From Solen grandis (lineage: Eukaryota; Mollusca; Bivalvia; Adapedonta; Solenidae), in the NCBI GenBank assembly GCA_021229015.1, contig CM037778.1, positions 85,278,322-85,342,321 on the forward strand: a DNA stretch of 64,000 nt, written 5' to 3'. Made by a program: the position numbers and the translations under genes. The notes beneath the pieces are model-generated. The model was not told the origin of the DNA and did not search any database. It worked only from the letters and a program-made list of their open reading frames with translations. Of this stretch, positions 1 to 9,998 are shown piece after piece; positions within the stretch are counted from its first letter, which is position 1, and every line of letters starts with the position of its first letter.

Positions 1-1015
1 CATAAGGCAATGTTATACACAAATATCTTAACTCCTGACCTTGTAGTTTCTGACAAGAAGATTTTTCGAGTTTAATTACCTATATAAGCCTTTGTAAAAT
101 CAAGTGACCCCTGCGGCGGGACCAATTTTGACCCCAGGGCCATGATTTGAACAAACCTTGTAGATGTCAATAAGGCAATGTAATTGAACATCTACCAAGT
201 TTGTTCAAATCATGGCCATTGGGTCAAAAATGGTCCCGCCCAAGTGGTCACTTGATTTTACATAGGCCTAAATAGGAAAAAAACTAGAAAAATCTACTTC
301 TCAGAAACCACAAGGCCTACAGTTTTGATATTTGTGTGTAGCATTCTCTAGTAGATCTCTATCAAGTTTGTTAAAATTATGGACCTGAGGTCAAAATTGG
401 CCCCTCCAGAGGGCTCACTTGAATTGACATAGGCTGATATAGGAAAAAAAAATCTTCTTCTCAGAAACCACAAGGCCTGGGGTTTAGATATTTGGTGTGT
501 AACATTGTCCTTATGGACATCTACCAGGTTTATTCAAATCATGGTCCTAGGGTCAAAATTGGTCCCGCCCCAGGGGTCACTTGAATTTACATAGACTTAT
601 ATAGAAAAAAAAATCTCTTCTCAGAAACCACAAGGCCTGGAGCTTAAATATTTGGTATGTAACATTGCCTTATGGACATCGCCCCAGGGATCACTTGATT
701 TACCATAAACTTACATAGGAAAGATTTAAAAAAAATATCCTTGTCAGAAACAATCATTGGTTTAGATATTTGGTATGTAACATTGCCTTGTGGACCTGAA
801 CCAGGTTTTCAAATAATGGCCCTGGGGTTAAAATTGGTCCCACGCTAGGGTTAACTTGGGTTTTTTTTGGACCACATGTAACATTTTTGTGTAGAATTAA
901 GATTATATTGTTGTTCTTCTACATAGATTTTGTATTCGGTATGACTATGTTGTAAAAGGCAATGAAAGCAATATTTCTTAGATGAGCGATTCAGGGCCAT
1001 CTTGGCCCTCTTGTT
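1..1015 (+). mobile_element. Helitron-like element, family A copy 1 (5' end not seen)
   Basis: The right end carries the family A 3' terminus: GATGAGCGAT, then the hairpin AGGGCCATCTTGGCCCT, then CTTGT, followed by host T. The body is made of diverged units of roughly 130-180 bp containing 'TTCAAATCATGGCC..GGGGTCAAAATTGGTCCCGCC..GGGGTCACTTGA'. The first ~175 bases hold the same unit in the opposite orientation, so the core flips near 175-185. No 5' palindrome is visible; it lies outside the window or was lost. No protein is encoded, so this is a non-autonomous copy. The class is inferred from architecture shared with the other copies. Confidence 0.6.
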
Positions 1016-1784
1016 TTAATTGCATATGCATTCAAACGTTCAAGTTAATAAAAACAAATTCTTAAAAATAAAGAAATAGAATTTGCAAAATAAAACAAAA
1101 TAGCATATTAAAATGGATATCCCCTTCCATACAAATATAGAGAGGATATTTGTTTGATAGAATATATCAAATGGAGAAGTGATACAATTCAACATTTTCA
1201 TGCGCAGTAAAAATATGAATATATGAAATATATTCCATATCCACTCAATGCAGTCATTTTTTATTTTATGCCAACTGCTGTTATAGACCCATATAGAAAC
1301 CCCATTTAAGTAAAAAAAAGTTGTTTCGGCAGATCTATATTAGTTACACTGTAGGATATGGATTTAATCTCACTGATAGAACACAGTATTATATCAGTTA
1401 GCATGAAATAAAATGAGTTATACACTGAATTTAGCTGATCCCCTAGTCCTGACTTTAGGACCTGCCGAAGAGAAGTACACTGACTATGGCCGGATGTGAA
1501 TCTAAAATAAATCATAATTCACTTTGTAATCGTCGCAAAATGATATACATGGAGTGAACATATTGAATAAGTGATATTTAAATCAACTCGGTAAAAACAT
1601 TGAATTGATTATTCAATTCATGCCAAGATGTTTATCTAATGTCCATTCATAGGGAACCCGTCCCCATTCACTTTAACATGTCAAGACTTCCATTAAAACT
1701 TGAAAACAGAAAAAAGTACTTTTGGTTTCAAATAAAGGTCAATATTTCTTACACAGACAACTAATTTTGACATTTACACGGGAT
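1016..1784. other. AT-rich sequence without recognised feature
   Basis: No coding region with conserved motifs, RNA gene or repeat is recognised here. Short open frames show no domain signature. Confidence 0.5.
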
Positions 1785-2194
1785 ATTCTTGTATGAACTA
1801 AGAGAACACATTATTGCGAGGGAATTCTATTATGAAATAGGAGAACGCGTTGTTGCATGGTATAAACTAGGAGAACGCGCTGTTGTGGGGGTATAAACGA
1901 GTAGAATGCATTGTTTTGGGGTATTATTGTATGAACTTGGAAAACGCGTTGTTGCATGACATAGATTAAAATGGGTTGTTGCATGACATTAACTAGGTGA
2001 ACGCGTTGTTGCGTGAATATAATGTATTTTTAGATAGTACGTGAGGAAACCATTGTTGCAAGGGTATTCTTGAATGAACTAGGAAAACGCATTGTTACAA
2101 GGGTATTCCTGAATGAACTAGGAAAACGCATTGTTGCAAGGGTATTCCTGAATGAACTAGGAGAACGCATTGTTACAAGTGTATTCCTGAATGA
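1785..2194 (+). repeat. 39-bp minisatellite, block a
   Basis: About ten diverged copies of a unit near GAACTAGGAGAACGCATTGT plus TGCGAGGGTATTCTTGAAT (39 bp). The last few copies (2070-2194) are the most alike. The array stops at ATGA, where the family B element begins, and resumes at 3469 with ACTAGGAGAACG, so blocks a and b were one array before the insertion. Confidence 0.9.
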
Positions 2195-3468
2195 ACAAGT
2201 AACTGGTGTTGTATGCAACACATAAAGTCCCCTACCGGCTCCACCTTGACTCAATATGGTAATCAATCCCATTTTTTTGCCATATTTTCACTATTTCCTT
2301 TACCATAGCAACCACAATTTTAGTCGAAGAACAAAAATAAAATGACGTGCATAATCTACACATTGCCATCTAATCATATAGCAAGTTTCATCAAGTTTGC
2401 TTGCTTAGTTATCGCGGGATCCCATTTTTTGCCATATTTTCACTATTTCCGTTACCATAGCAACCACAATTTTAGTCGAAGAACAAAAATAAAATGACGT
2501 GCATAATCTACACATTGCCATCTAGTCATATAGCAAGTTTCATCAAGTTGCTTGCTTAGTTATCGCGGGATCCCATTTTTGCCATATTTTCACTATTTCC
2601 GTTACCATAGCAACCACAATTTTAGTCGAAGAACAAAAATAAAATGACGTGCATAATCTACACATTGCCATCTAGTCATATACCAAGTTTCATCAAGTTT
2701 GCTTGCTTAGTTATCGCGGGGTCCCATTTTTGCCATATTTTCACTATTTCCGTTACCATAGCAACCACAATTTTAGTCGAAGAACAAAAATAAAATGACG
2801 CGCATAATCTACACATTGCCATCTAGTCATATAGCAAGTTTCATCAAGTTGCTTGCTTAGTTTCGCGGATCCCATTTTTGCCATATTTTCACTATTTCCG
2901 TTACCATAGCAACCACAATTTTAGTCGAAGAACAAAAATAAAATGATGTGCATAATCTACACATTGCCATCTAGTCATATAGCAAGTTTCATCAAGTTAG
3001 CTTGCTTAGTTATCGCGGATCCCATTTTTGCCATATTTTCACTATTTCCGTTACCATAGCAACCACAATTTTAGTCGAAGAACAAAAATAAAATGACGTG
3101 CATAATCTACACATTGCCATCTAGTCATATACCAAGTTTCATCAAGTTAGCTTTCTTAGTTATTAAGTTATCGCGGGATCCAGATTTGAGCGGACAGACG
3201 GACGGACGGACGTTCTCACTGAAGTGACATTGTGGGATTTTTCCTTTGATCTTTGGCTCTTTTGCACCCCGTAATTTGCACCCCACAAGCAACAAATCAG
3301 CCCACAAGTGCCAATTGTACTCCCGAAACCCCATAAAACTAACCCTAACCCAATTTCCTCACCCCGGAGCATCACCTGGGTGAGAGCGGACAGACGGACG
3401 GACAGACGGACGGACAGATGGAGGGCAAACCTATAGTCCCCTCCGGTGTGAACACCGGTAGGGGACTA
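2195..3468 (-). mobile_element. Helitron-like element, family B copy 1
   Basis: Read on the - strand: it starts TAGTCCCC within a palindrome (TAGTCCCCTACCGGTG..CACCGG..GGGGACTA), then GC-rich GGACGGACGG-type spacer, then about six tandem units of ~150 bp, then a subterminal AGGGGACTTT, the hairpin GTGTTGCATACAACAC and the end ACTTGT. The subterminal GGGGACT is the complement of the 5' AGTCCCC. Flanking minisatellite reads ATGA | ACTAGGAG, so insertion fell between A and A (T and T on the element strand) with no target duplication. That matches Helentron/HINE behaviour. No protein is encoded. Confidence 0.75.
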
Positions 3469-3574
3469 ACTAGGAGAACGCATTGTTGCGAGGGTATTCC
3501 TGAATGAACTTGGAGAACGCATTGTTGCGAGGGTATTCTTGAATGAATTAGGAGAACACATTGTTGCGAGGGTA
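3469..3574 (+). repeat. 39-bp minisatellite, block b
   Basis: Nearly three copies of the same 39-bp unit as 1785-2194, resuming directly after the family B element with ACTAGGAGAACG. They are interrupted again near 3574 by the hairpin-bearing insertion. Confidence 0.9.
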
Positions 3575-4241
3575 TTCTCCCATGTTCAGCATACGAAGAT
3601 AGGGATTTTCCTCATAGAAGATAACTCTATCTTCCACGTCACGTGATCAGCTTTCTTCCATGTCACGTAAATAAACAATGATGACTAAGTTACACATTTT
3701 ATCAAGATACAAAACTAACTTCTTGTAATTCATGTGAATAGATATGTTTGAAAATATTATATAAATCTAGTTAGTTATCCTTTTATTATCATTTATTACT
3801 AGGAATGTGAAATAAGGCTTAATATTTGGGGGAAATATTACGTACCGTCAAGGACTGGTACTTTTAACTAAGTTATTTTAAGCAAATGGTAATTCCAAGT
3901 CGAACGAACATCAGAATTTAGGTATATACTTGCGTGTGAACTTAAAAATGCCGATTTCTTTCGTGTTGTTACTGTGTTAATTTGTTAAGCGGCTAGAAAA
4001 AAAGTGCAAAAAAAAAATGAAAGCGCGATATGTTTACTAAATCGAGGCTGACGGTCTGTGGCAAGTAATAATCGTTCATGGGAGAAAAAAATCCATCATT
4101 CGTAAATCCATGAAGGATTGGGATATCTCACCCTCGGGATCAGAAATTTCAGGCAGGAACTCGGCAGAGCCTCGTCCCTGCCTGAAATTTCTGACCCTCG
4201 GGTAAGATATCCCTATCCTACATGAATACTCATGGTGGATT
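3575..4241. mobile_element. Fold-back/MITE-like insertion splitting the minisatellite
   Basis: This non-minisatellite block lies between minisatellite blocks b and c. TTCTCCCATG at 3575 is matched by inverted CATGGGAGAA at 4077-4086. A second inverted pair (GATAGGGAT near 3600, ATCCCTATC near 4210) marks the outer ends. The right 150 bp (4090-4241) form a long imperfect hairpin. No ORF with a known domain is present. Element boundaries and class are inferred. Confidence 0.45.
4090..4241. repeat. Long imperfect hairpin
   Basis: Arms GGGATATCTCACCCTCGGG / CCCTCGGGTAAGATATCCC and CAGAAATTTCAGGCAGG / CCTGCCTGAAATTTCTG pair around AACTCGGCAGAGCC. Outer arms (ATCCATCATTCGTAAATCC against CATGAATACTCATGGTGGAT) pair less well. 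The right foot abuts the first unit of minisatellite block c. Confidence 0.8.
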
Positions 4242-5125
4242 CTTGTATGACCCAAGAGGACGCATTGTTGCAAGGGTATTCTTGAATGAACTAGGAGAAC
4301 GCATTGTTACAAGGTTATTACTGTTTGAACTAGGAGAACGCTTTGTTGCAATGGTAATCTTGAATGAACTAGGAGAACGAATTGTTGCAAGGGTATTACT
4401 GTTTGAACTAGGAGAACGCATTTTTGTATGGCATGAACTAGGAGAACGCGCTGTTGTGGGGTATAAACGAGGAGAATGCATTGTTTTGGGGGTATTATTG
4501 TATGAACTTGGAGAACGCGTTGTTGCATGACATGAACTAGGAGGACGCGCTGTTGTGGGGGTATAAACAAGGAGAATGCATTGTTTTGGGGTTATTATTT
4601 ATGAACTTGGAAAATGTGTTGTTGCATGACATTAACTAGGTGAACGCGTTGTTGCGTGGTATAAACTAGGAGAATCCTTTGTTGCGAGGGTATATTTGTA
4701 TGAACTTGGAGAACGCGTTGTCACGTGGGTATAATTGTATGAACTAGGAGAACGCATTGTTACGAGGGTATTCTTGTATGAACTAGGAGAACGCATTGTT
4801 TCGAGGGTATATTTTTATGACCTAGGAGAACGCATTGTTGCGAGGGTTTTCTTGAATGAACTAGGAGAACGCATTGTAACAAGCGTATTACTGTTTGGAC
4901 TAGGAGAACGCGTTGTTGCGAGGGTATTCTTGAATGAACAGGAGAACGCATTGTTGCGAGGGTATTCTTGTATGAACTAGGAGAAGCGTTTGGGGTATTC
5001 CTAGGGGGTGTTCTTTATGAACTAGGAGAATGCGTTGTTGCGGGGTATTTCTGTATGCTCTAGGAGAACGCGTTGTTGCAGTGTATGAACTAGGAGAACG
5101 CGTTGTTGTGGGGTATCATTGTAAG
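4242..5125 (+). repeat. 39-bp minisatellite, block c
   Basis: Roughly 22 copies of the 39-bp unit TGAACTAGGAGAACGCATTG + TTGCGAGGGTATTCTTGTA. Because 39 is a multiple of three, it reads open as a 13-residue repeat (E-L-G-E-R-I-V-A-R-V-F-L-N) on + and as a different repeat on -. Units become irregular in length (4500-4720 and 4980-5125). The array ends 48 bp before the exon at 5174, so it lies in the preceding intron. Confidence 0.9.
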
Positions 5126-5173
5126 TTCACATCTATGTTGCAGTGTAACTATGTGATCGTATTCCATTTTCAG

Positions 5174-5311
5174 CACCACTAGTCGAGAGGAACCTCGGCG
5201 AGTCATGCACAGGTACAGAAGTTTGTGTGCCAGCGGACTCAGTTGAGTGCGCCAATGGTTTTTGCTCGTGCAAGGCGGGATACGTGGACGATGGCTCAGG
5301 TTGTGTCTTAG
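5174..5311 (+). CDS. Internal exon: cysteine-rich EGF/EB-like module
   Basis: An acceptor ATTTTCAG ends at 5173 and a donor GTAGGT starts at 5312. The exon is 138 bp, flanked by phase-1 introns on both sides, the usual arrangement for shuffled extracellular modules. It encodes about 46 residues with six cysteines in the order C-x5-C-x8-C-x4-C-x-C-x10-C (motifs ESCTGTEVC, GFCSCKAGYVDDGSGC). The spacing resembles EB-module or EGF-like repeats of secreted or membrane-anchored extracellular proteins. The residue and codon pattern is unlike the surrounding AT-rich repeats. Upstream exons are not identified in the window, so the full protein and its function remain unknown. Confidence 0.75.
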
Positions 5312-5339
5312 GTAGGTTTGTCACGTGACTTCGACATGT

Positions 5340-5591
5340 TGTATTGTTGTATTGGAGTTTTCCGTCGCTGCGATAGTATTTCAATCATATAGCGACGTCC
5401 AGCTAATTACAGGTGGAGGAAGACCCCGAGTACACAGAGGTACCCGGGTAGAACCACCGACCTGCCGCAAGCCAGCTGGAAGGCTTCCTCACATGAAAAA
5501 TCCGAAGTCCCTACCGGGATTCGAACCCACAGCGGTGAGGGGCTGAGAGATTTGTAATCCATGACTGTAACCGCTTGGCCACGGCGGCCCC
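5340..5591 (-). mobile_element. tRNA-derived SINE with 13-bp target duplication
   Basis: Identical 13-bp direct repeats GACTTCGACATGT lie at 5327-5339 and 5592-5604. Read on -, the element starts with a tRNA-like head: A box TGGCCAAGCGGTT, B box GGTTCGAATCC. The body follows (AAGCCTTCCAGCTGGCTTG, TCGGTGGTTCTACCCGG, TCTTCCTCCACCTGTAATT). The 3' module is ATATGATTGAAATACTATCG and the tail is short and A/C-rich. It lies in the intron between the two EB-like exons. Confidence 0.9.
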
Positions 5592-5826
5592 GACTTCGAC
5601 ATGTGTTATTAATTCAGCCTCATTTTCGAAAATATATATAGATGTGTTTTAACGATATGATAATAGTTTCGTGTAACCTCAAAGTACTGAGTGGGAAAAC
5701 GTACTTTTGTAAAGAATTAAATACAAAAACATAAAACTTAACATGCTTATTCGAAAAGATAACTTGAATGTTATCATTATTGTCATCCTTAAACTGTTAA
5801 ATACTTTAAATTGTCTCTTGATACAG

Positions 5827-5996
5827 GAACAGTTTTAGGGGCCGCCTGTACAGGCACAAACCAGTGCGCGGACCCGAATGCCTTTTGTAAGAAACCCTCC
5901 GGCGCATCGGGTGGTACGAAGGTGTGTCGGTGTGATGATTCAGCGGGTTATTCGCAGTTAGGAAGTGTATGTGTGTGTACAAGTCCACCATGTTAG
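5827..5996 (+). CDS. Probable 3'-terminal exon: second EGF/EB-like module
   Basis: The acceptor TTGATACAG ends at 5826 and the first two bases complete the phase-1 codon left by the exon ending at 5311 (G|GA, Gly). It encodes a second module with the same cysteine order (ACTGTNQCADPNAFCKK.., KVCRCDDSAGYSQLGSVC). Read straight through it ends ..VCVCTSPPC and stops TAG at 5994-5996. The modular pattern needs the Cys at about 5970, which favours reading through rather than splicing at GTATGT (5966). An alternative last exon exists: an acceptor TATTTCAG near 6188 followed by a short frame ending TAA. The gene product is probably an extracellular multi-module protein; its identity is not recognised. 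Confidence 0.65.
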
Positions 5997-6347
5997 CAAA
6001 TACCACGATGGGTTAGAATATATTAGACTTACCATTGTTATTATGTTTTGCAACAATATCACACTGCAAATGATTAAAATATGCAGACTGCGTCCTAATG
6101 TTTTATTTTCAAACCTTGAACCCAACATTTTAGTTCCCTTTAGTTTCACAAGGAAAAATTTTACGAACTGTCAAATCCTGATATTTCAGACTGTTTCCGG
6201 CAAATAAGTACGATAATATGTATCTGCATGTAAGAAATCAAACATACTTTATTCATGATTTATTCTTGCCTTTTTCTATAACTGATCTCGGCTGACCACG
6301 ATAACCAAAATGTTCATTTTCTCAGTCTGAATTATTCCAAGTAGTAT
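5997..6347. other. Probable 3' UTR or flank of the EB-like gene
   Basis: AT-rich with no recognised gene. It contains a possible alternative acceptor TATTTCAG ending near 6188. No strong polyadenylation arrangement was identified. Confidence 0.35.
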
Positions 6348-6984
6348 AGACCATTTCACCAGAGGATCGGAAATACATCGAATTAATGTATGGAATTATA
6401 TTTTGACCAATGAGATTGCAGTATTTTTCAAAATTTTCCATCGGTTTAACTTGTTAAACCGTTAGGTTTAATGGATAACCTAGTATAGGCGCTGAATCAA
6501 CTGCACCTGTGGGAAACCTTTCTGCGCATGTGTGAAGAGGCGGGATAAGAGGCGTGGCCTATATTGGCAATGTTCCAACTATGATGAAATGCAATGAGAA
6601 CAGCTAAATTCTACTTTTTTATTTTAAATCAAATAACATTTACATAGTAATCATAATATCATATCCAATATGATGAAATCGTAAAAAAAAAAAAAAAAAA
6701 AAAAAAAGCAAATACAAGTGACTAGTGTCAAGTATTCACCAACACACTAAATCTTATACGTCATTAATATATGGAATTATATTTTGACCGATGGGATTGC
6801 AGTATTTTTCAAAATTTTCTTTCGGTTTAACTTCTTAAACCGCTAGGTATAATGGATAACCTAGCATACGTTTTGAATTAACTGCAAGTCATGTGATCAA
6901 CCTTTGTGCACATGCGTTTAAAGGTGGGATAAGTGGCGTGGCTATAAAATCAATATTCCGAATATAGAAAAGATTATTTATTGG

Positions 6985-7145
6985 GAATAGTATTTCAGTC
7001 ATTTGGAGAAAATGTGTACTTGAGACAGATATAGTACTGCCACACTGCAGTATCACACCGTAGACATGTGGCATGATACAACACCCTGTCACATTATCTT
7101 GACACCGGACCAACTAGTCATACCAGTACCATTATTACGACCTTT
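6985..7145 (-). mobile_element. SINE 3' fragment
   Basis: Reads on - like the 3' half of the intact SINE at 22613-22938: the segments resembling TGTGATACTGCAGTGTGGCA and the terminal CCAAATGACTGAAATAC are recognisable. The tRNA-like head is absent. Confidence 0.7.
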
Positions 7146-7284
7146 TACAGAAATCATAGTAGTGACATCTTGTGACTCGTAAAACATCATCAACAACAAA
7201 TCGCAAATATAAGTGAATAGCATGAAGTATTCACTAGCTCAATCAGTGCTTATTTTGCCCGCCCGATATGACTATCACAGTGCC

Positions 7285-7390
7285 AGAATAGCGTAGTGGT
7301 TACGCACTTCACTTCTCACCAATGCGTCCCGGGTTCGATTCCTGGTCACGCACGTGAGGAGGAGGAACTTGTTCGTAATCGATGTAAAAA
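7285..7390 (+). mobile_element. tRNA-like SINE head fragment
   Basis: A-box-like TAGCGTAGTGGTTACGC and B box GGGTTCGATTCC are spaced as in a tRNA, followed by unrelated AT-rich sequence. There is no credible acceptor stem, so this is a SINE head rather than a tRNA gene. Confidence 0.55.
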
Positions 7391-7769
7391 ATAAAGTTTA
7401 GGTTTATGACTATCACATTTTTTTAGTTTGGAACTTTAGCATTTTGCATTTTCGACACTTGTGGTTGGTGTCTTTATCTCAGTAGACGTTTTTGTAGCAG
7501 GCGCTACTTCAGTTTTAGGTTTTTAACATTTAAACTATCTAATAATTCAATATCCCTCTAAGAGATCAAAACTTGTGTTAACATATGGCAATTGTCGCTT
7601 CCATGTCGTTATGAGCTTGCATCATGTCTATTTTTAGACACGAGTCACATTTGAAATTAAATTTGCATGAGCAATCTAGAAGCATATTTGATTGGTTGGT
7701 TCGTCAAAGGCGGGAATTTATGGGCGGGGACTAGGACAGTATCGTCAAAACATAATTCCATACATTAAG

Positions 7770-7876
7770 TAGGTTAATGTTTGTTAGCGAGGGGTCAACA
7801 AGTTAAACCGCTCGCTCGGCTGCGCCGAGCTTGAGCGGTTTAATTTGTTAAACCCTCGCTAACAAACATTAACCTA
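7770..7876. repeat. 107-bp palindrome
   Basis: Arms TAGGTTAATGTTTGTTAGCG / CGCTAACAAACATTAACCTA and AAACCGCTCGCTCGGC / GCCGAGCTTGAGCGGTTT pair around a tiny TGC centre, with a few mismatches midway. It could form a cruciform or an RNA hairpin. It sits at the inner right side of the fold-back element. Confidence 0.9.
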
Positions 7877-8052
7877 TACTAAATCGCTGATATAAATTGA
7901 CCAATCAGTGACTGGAGAAAAATCTCAAATATAATTATGTTTATTTCCCATTGACCAATATGTGAAATTTTACACCAGCATGAAGATTAGGTGTCAGGGA
8001 AATGCTCGTTGATTTATGTAGACTTATGTCTCATTTTAGAGTGAAATGGTCT

Positions 8053-8626
8053 TCTTTATCCACAACGACTAATAACTTATAAATGCTTTTGTGCGCGATA
8101 CGCTAATTTGCTTTGTATTCAGTGCGACCGGATACTGTGTTTTGAATTATCACAATAAGACAATGAAATCCAAAGGAAAGCAAATCTTACGAGGTGCTAG
8201 AAATATATTTCAGTCATTTAACTGACGAAACTCGCTGTAAGGTCAATGCAAGTAGGTTGTGACTGCTGGGTCGATACAAAAACACACCCTTATAGTTGCT
8301 TAATACTCCGATTTATGGACAAGAAAGAAACATGAAGAAATCATGAGACCAGTTTTGGGTATTGATACCATTTGGTGAAGGTGATAATCTTTTTAACCTC
8401 GTGATCTGATCCAATGGCATTAATTAGTTTCGAAACATGGGATTCTATCTGCAAATCACTATGTATAAAAAGATGTTGATGGTTCTCAAACAAATATAAT
8501 TATGTATATTGGCCTATCACCTAATGCTCATTGCACATCAGCAACATAATTAAATAAAATCACGTCGAAAAGCCAAAAGTTAAACTCTTAATGGATCTCT
8601 TCGTGAAAAGAAATTCTGCTCACTTT
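8053..8626. other. Unassigned intergenic sequence
   Basis: AT-rich. A short TATTTCAGTCATTT near 8210 resembles the SINE 3' module. Nothing else was recognised. Confidence 0.4.
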
Positions 8627-9364
8627 TGCCTCAGTCACATTACTCGTACGAGTCGTCCTCGGGTCGCTTTTTGACAAAAAAATGACTTTTCCTGCGAGTT
8701 CCGTGCGAGTATTGGCAACTCGTGCGATACTATTTAGCATTATGAGTATACGTGCGAGGGCTAAGAAGGTTTCAAACTTTCCGAGCCCTCGTATGATTTT
8801 TAAGAGTTTATAAGCTCGGTCGTGTATAGGTCGCAAGAGAACCGTGCGGATATATTTATATACACGTACGATCTTTACAAGTCGTAAGAGTCTCCTACGA
8901 GATTCGTGCGATAGTACTAGTGATTAAAAAAATCGTACGCGCCTCGTAAGAGTTGCCTACAGATAGACTCATACGAGACTCGTGCGATAGTACTAGTGAT
9001 TAAAAAAAAACCTGTAGGAGCCTCGTAAGAGTTGCCTAATGACAGACTCCTACCAGACTCGTACGATAGTACTAGTGAATAAAAATATCGTACGAGTCTC
9101 GTAAGAGTTTCCTACAGATAGCCTCCTATGAGACTCGTGCAATCTTACTAGTGACTAAAAAATCATACGTTACCTACGGGTATCGTTTGAGACCCTTAAG
9201 GTTTTCTTTTTACGATTGTCTTGCGACGTATGTACGATTTCCTGCTTCAGTAATCGATCGATTGTGACTACACACAAAAACAAATCTTCAAATGTCTACG
9301 AGCACCAATAATTGGACGATTTCATTATTTTTACGGACATCGTACGGGTAATGTGATTGAGGCA
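8627..9364. mobile_element. Non-autonomous TIR element (MITE) with internal tandem repeats
   Basis: 25-bp terminal inverted repeats at 8627-8651 (TGCCTCAGTCACATTACTCG..) and 9340-9364 (inverted, 23 of 25 matching). The interior (about 8870-9180) holds four or so units of ~80 bp around 'GAGACTCGTGCGATAGTACT' 'AGTGATTAAAAAA', rich in CGTACGA and CGTGCGA words. No ORF with a transposase signature. No clear target-site duplication, so the superfamily is unassigned. Confidence 0.75.
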
Positions 9365-9700
9365 TAACATCGGTGCTCAGATAAAAGTTTAAAATGCGAA
9401 AATGTAAAAAAGGACGTCAATGGATTTCACCAGCAAAATCACTATGCAGAAAAGTTTTGAATAACGAGACATATCAGTAGTAAAGATGTGCTGTGTGGCT
9501 GTCGTATTGTTAATCCAATGCTTATTTATGGAAAGAGTAGGGATTCTAATTCGTTTTTACTTCTATATAGTAATGGCTAGCAATTCTTTGCTGATTATTA
9601 TGGCTATATTTACACTTTGCGGTCATGGGTAATAATCCATGAGAGGGGGCTTTTTTTTTTAAAGATATTTGTAGGCAGCAGAGACAGAGGTTTGATACAA
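9365..9700. other. Unassigned intergenic sequence
   Basis: No recognised coding or repeat feature other than a short T tract near 9650. Confidence 0.4.
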
Positions 9701-9998
9701 GGGAGTCCACGTACGATATTCTAGCTCAGTTTGTGAACAGACCATCTGGTTCTTTTACACGTCCAGTGTATAACACCCATACACGGGAGACAAGTTCCTG
9801 GGCAGAACTAGTACTGAGTACTCCGAGTACCCAGAGCAAGCCCCATTTTGTCGAGTGCTACTGATGAGTACCTCAGGTTCCAATTTTGTACGTATTTGGT
9901 TTGACGCGGTCACCTGAGGAAAGTATCCCGGCTGGGTTTCGAACCCTAGACCTCCTGATCCTAAGGCGGACATTCTACAAATGAGCTATTTCGCAGGT
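9700..9998 (-). mobile_element. tRNA-derived SINE
   Basis: On - the 5' end (about 9998-9930) is tRNA-like: A box TAGCTCATTTGTAGAATG, B box GGGTTCGAAACCC. A body continues to about 9700 with GGTGACCGCGTCAAACC and GAACTTGTCTCCCGTGTATG. Target duplications were not identified. It is a different SINE from the one at 5340-5591. Confidence 0.65.

Larger units (their letters stand above)
6348..8052. mobile_element. Fold-back-type composite element with inverted ends
   Basis: AGACCATTTCAC at 6348-6359 is exactly inverted at 8041-8052. Farther in, TTAATGTATGGAATTAT..TTTTGAC at about 6376 is inverted near 7745-7769 with one mismatch. A duplicated internal block (6375-6580 and 6765-6960) carries the small palindromes GGTTTAACTTGTTAAACC and GGTTTAACTTCTTAAACC. 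A 107-bp palindrome lies near the right end. No coding signature. SINE fragments (6985-7145, 7285-7390) appear nested. No target duplication was seen, so boundaries are provisional. Confidence 0.5.

Noticed and set aside
4222..4980. Open frames of 80-100 codons reading E-L-G-E-R-I-V-A-R
   Set aside because: They are the 39-bp minisatellite read through; the unit is a multiple of three and both strands stay open.
5530..5591. Candidate tRNA gene on -
   Set aside because: It is the head of a SINE flanked by a 13-bp target duplication.
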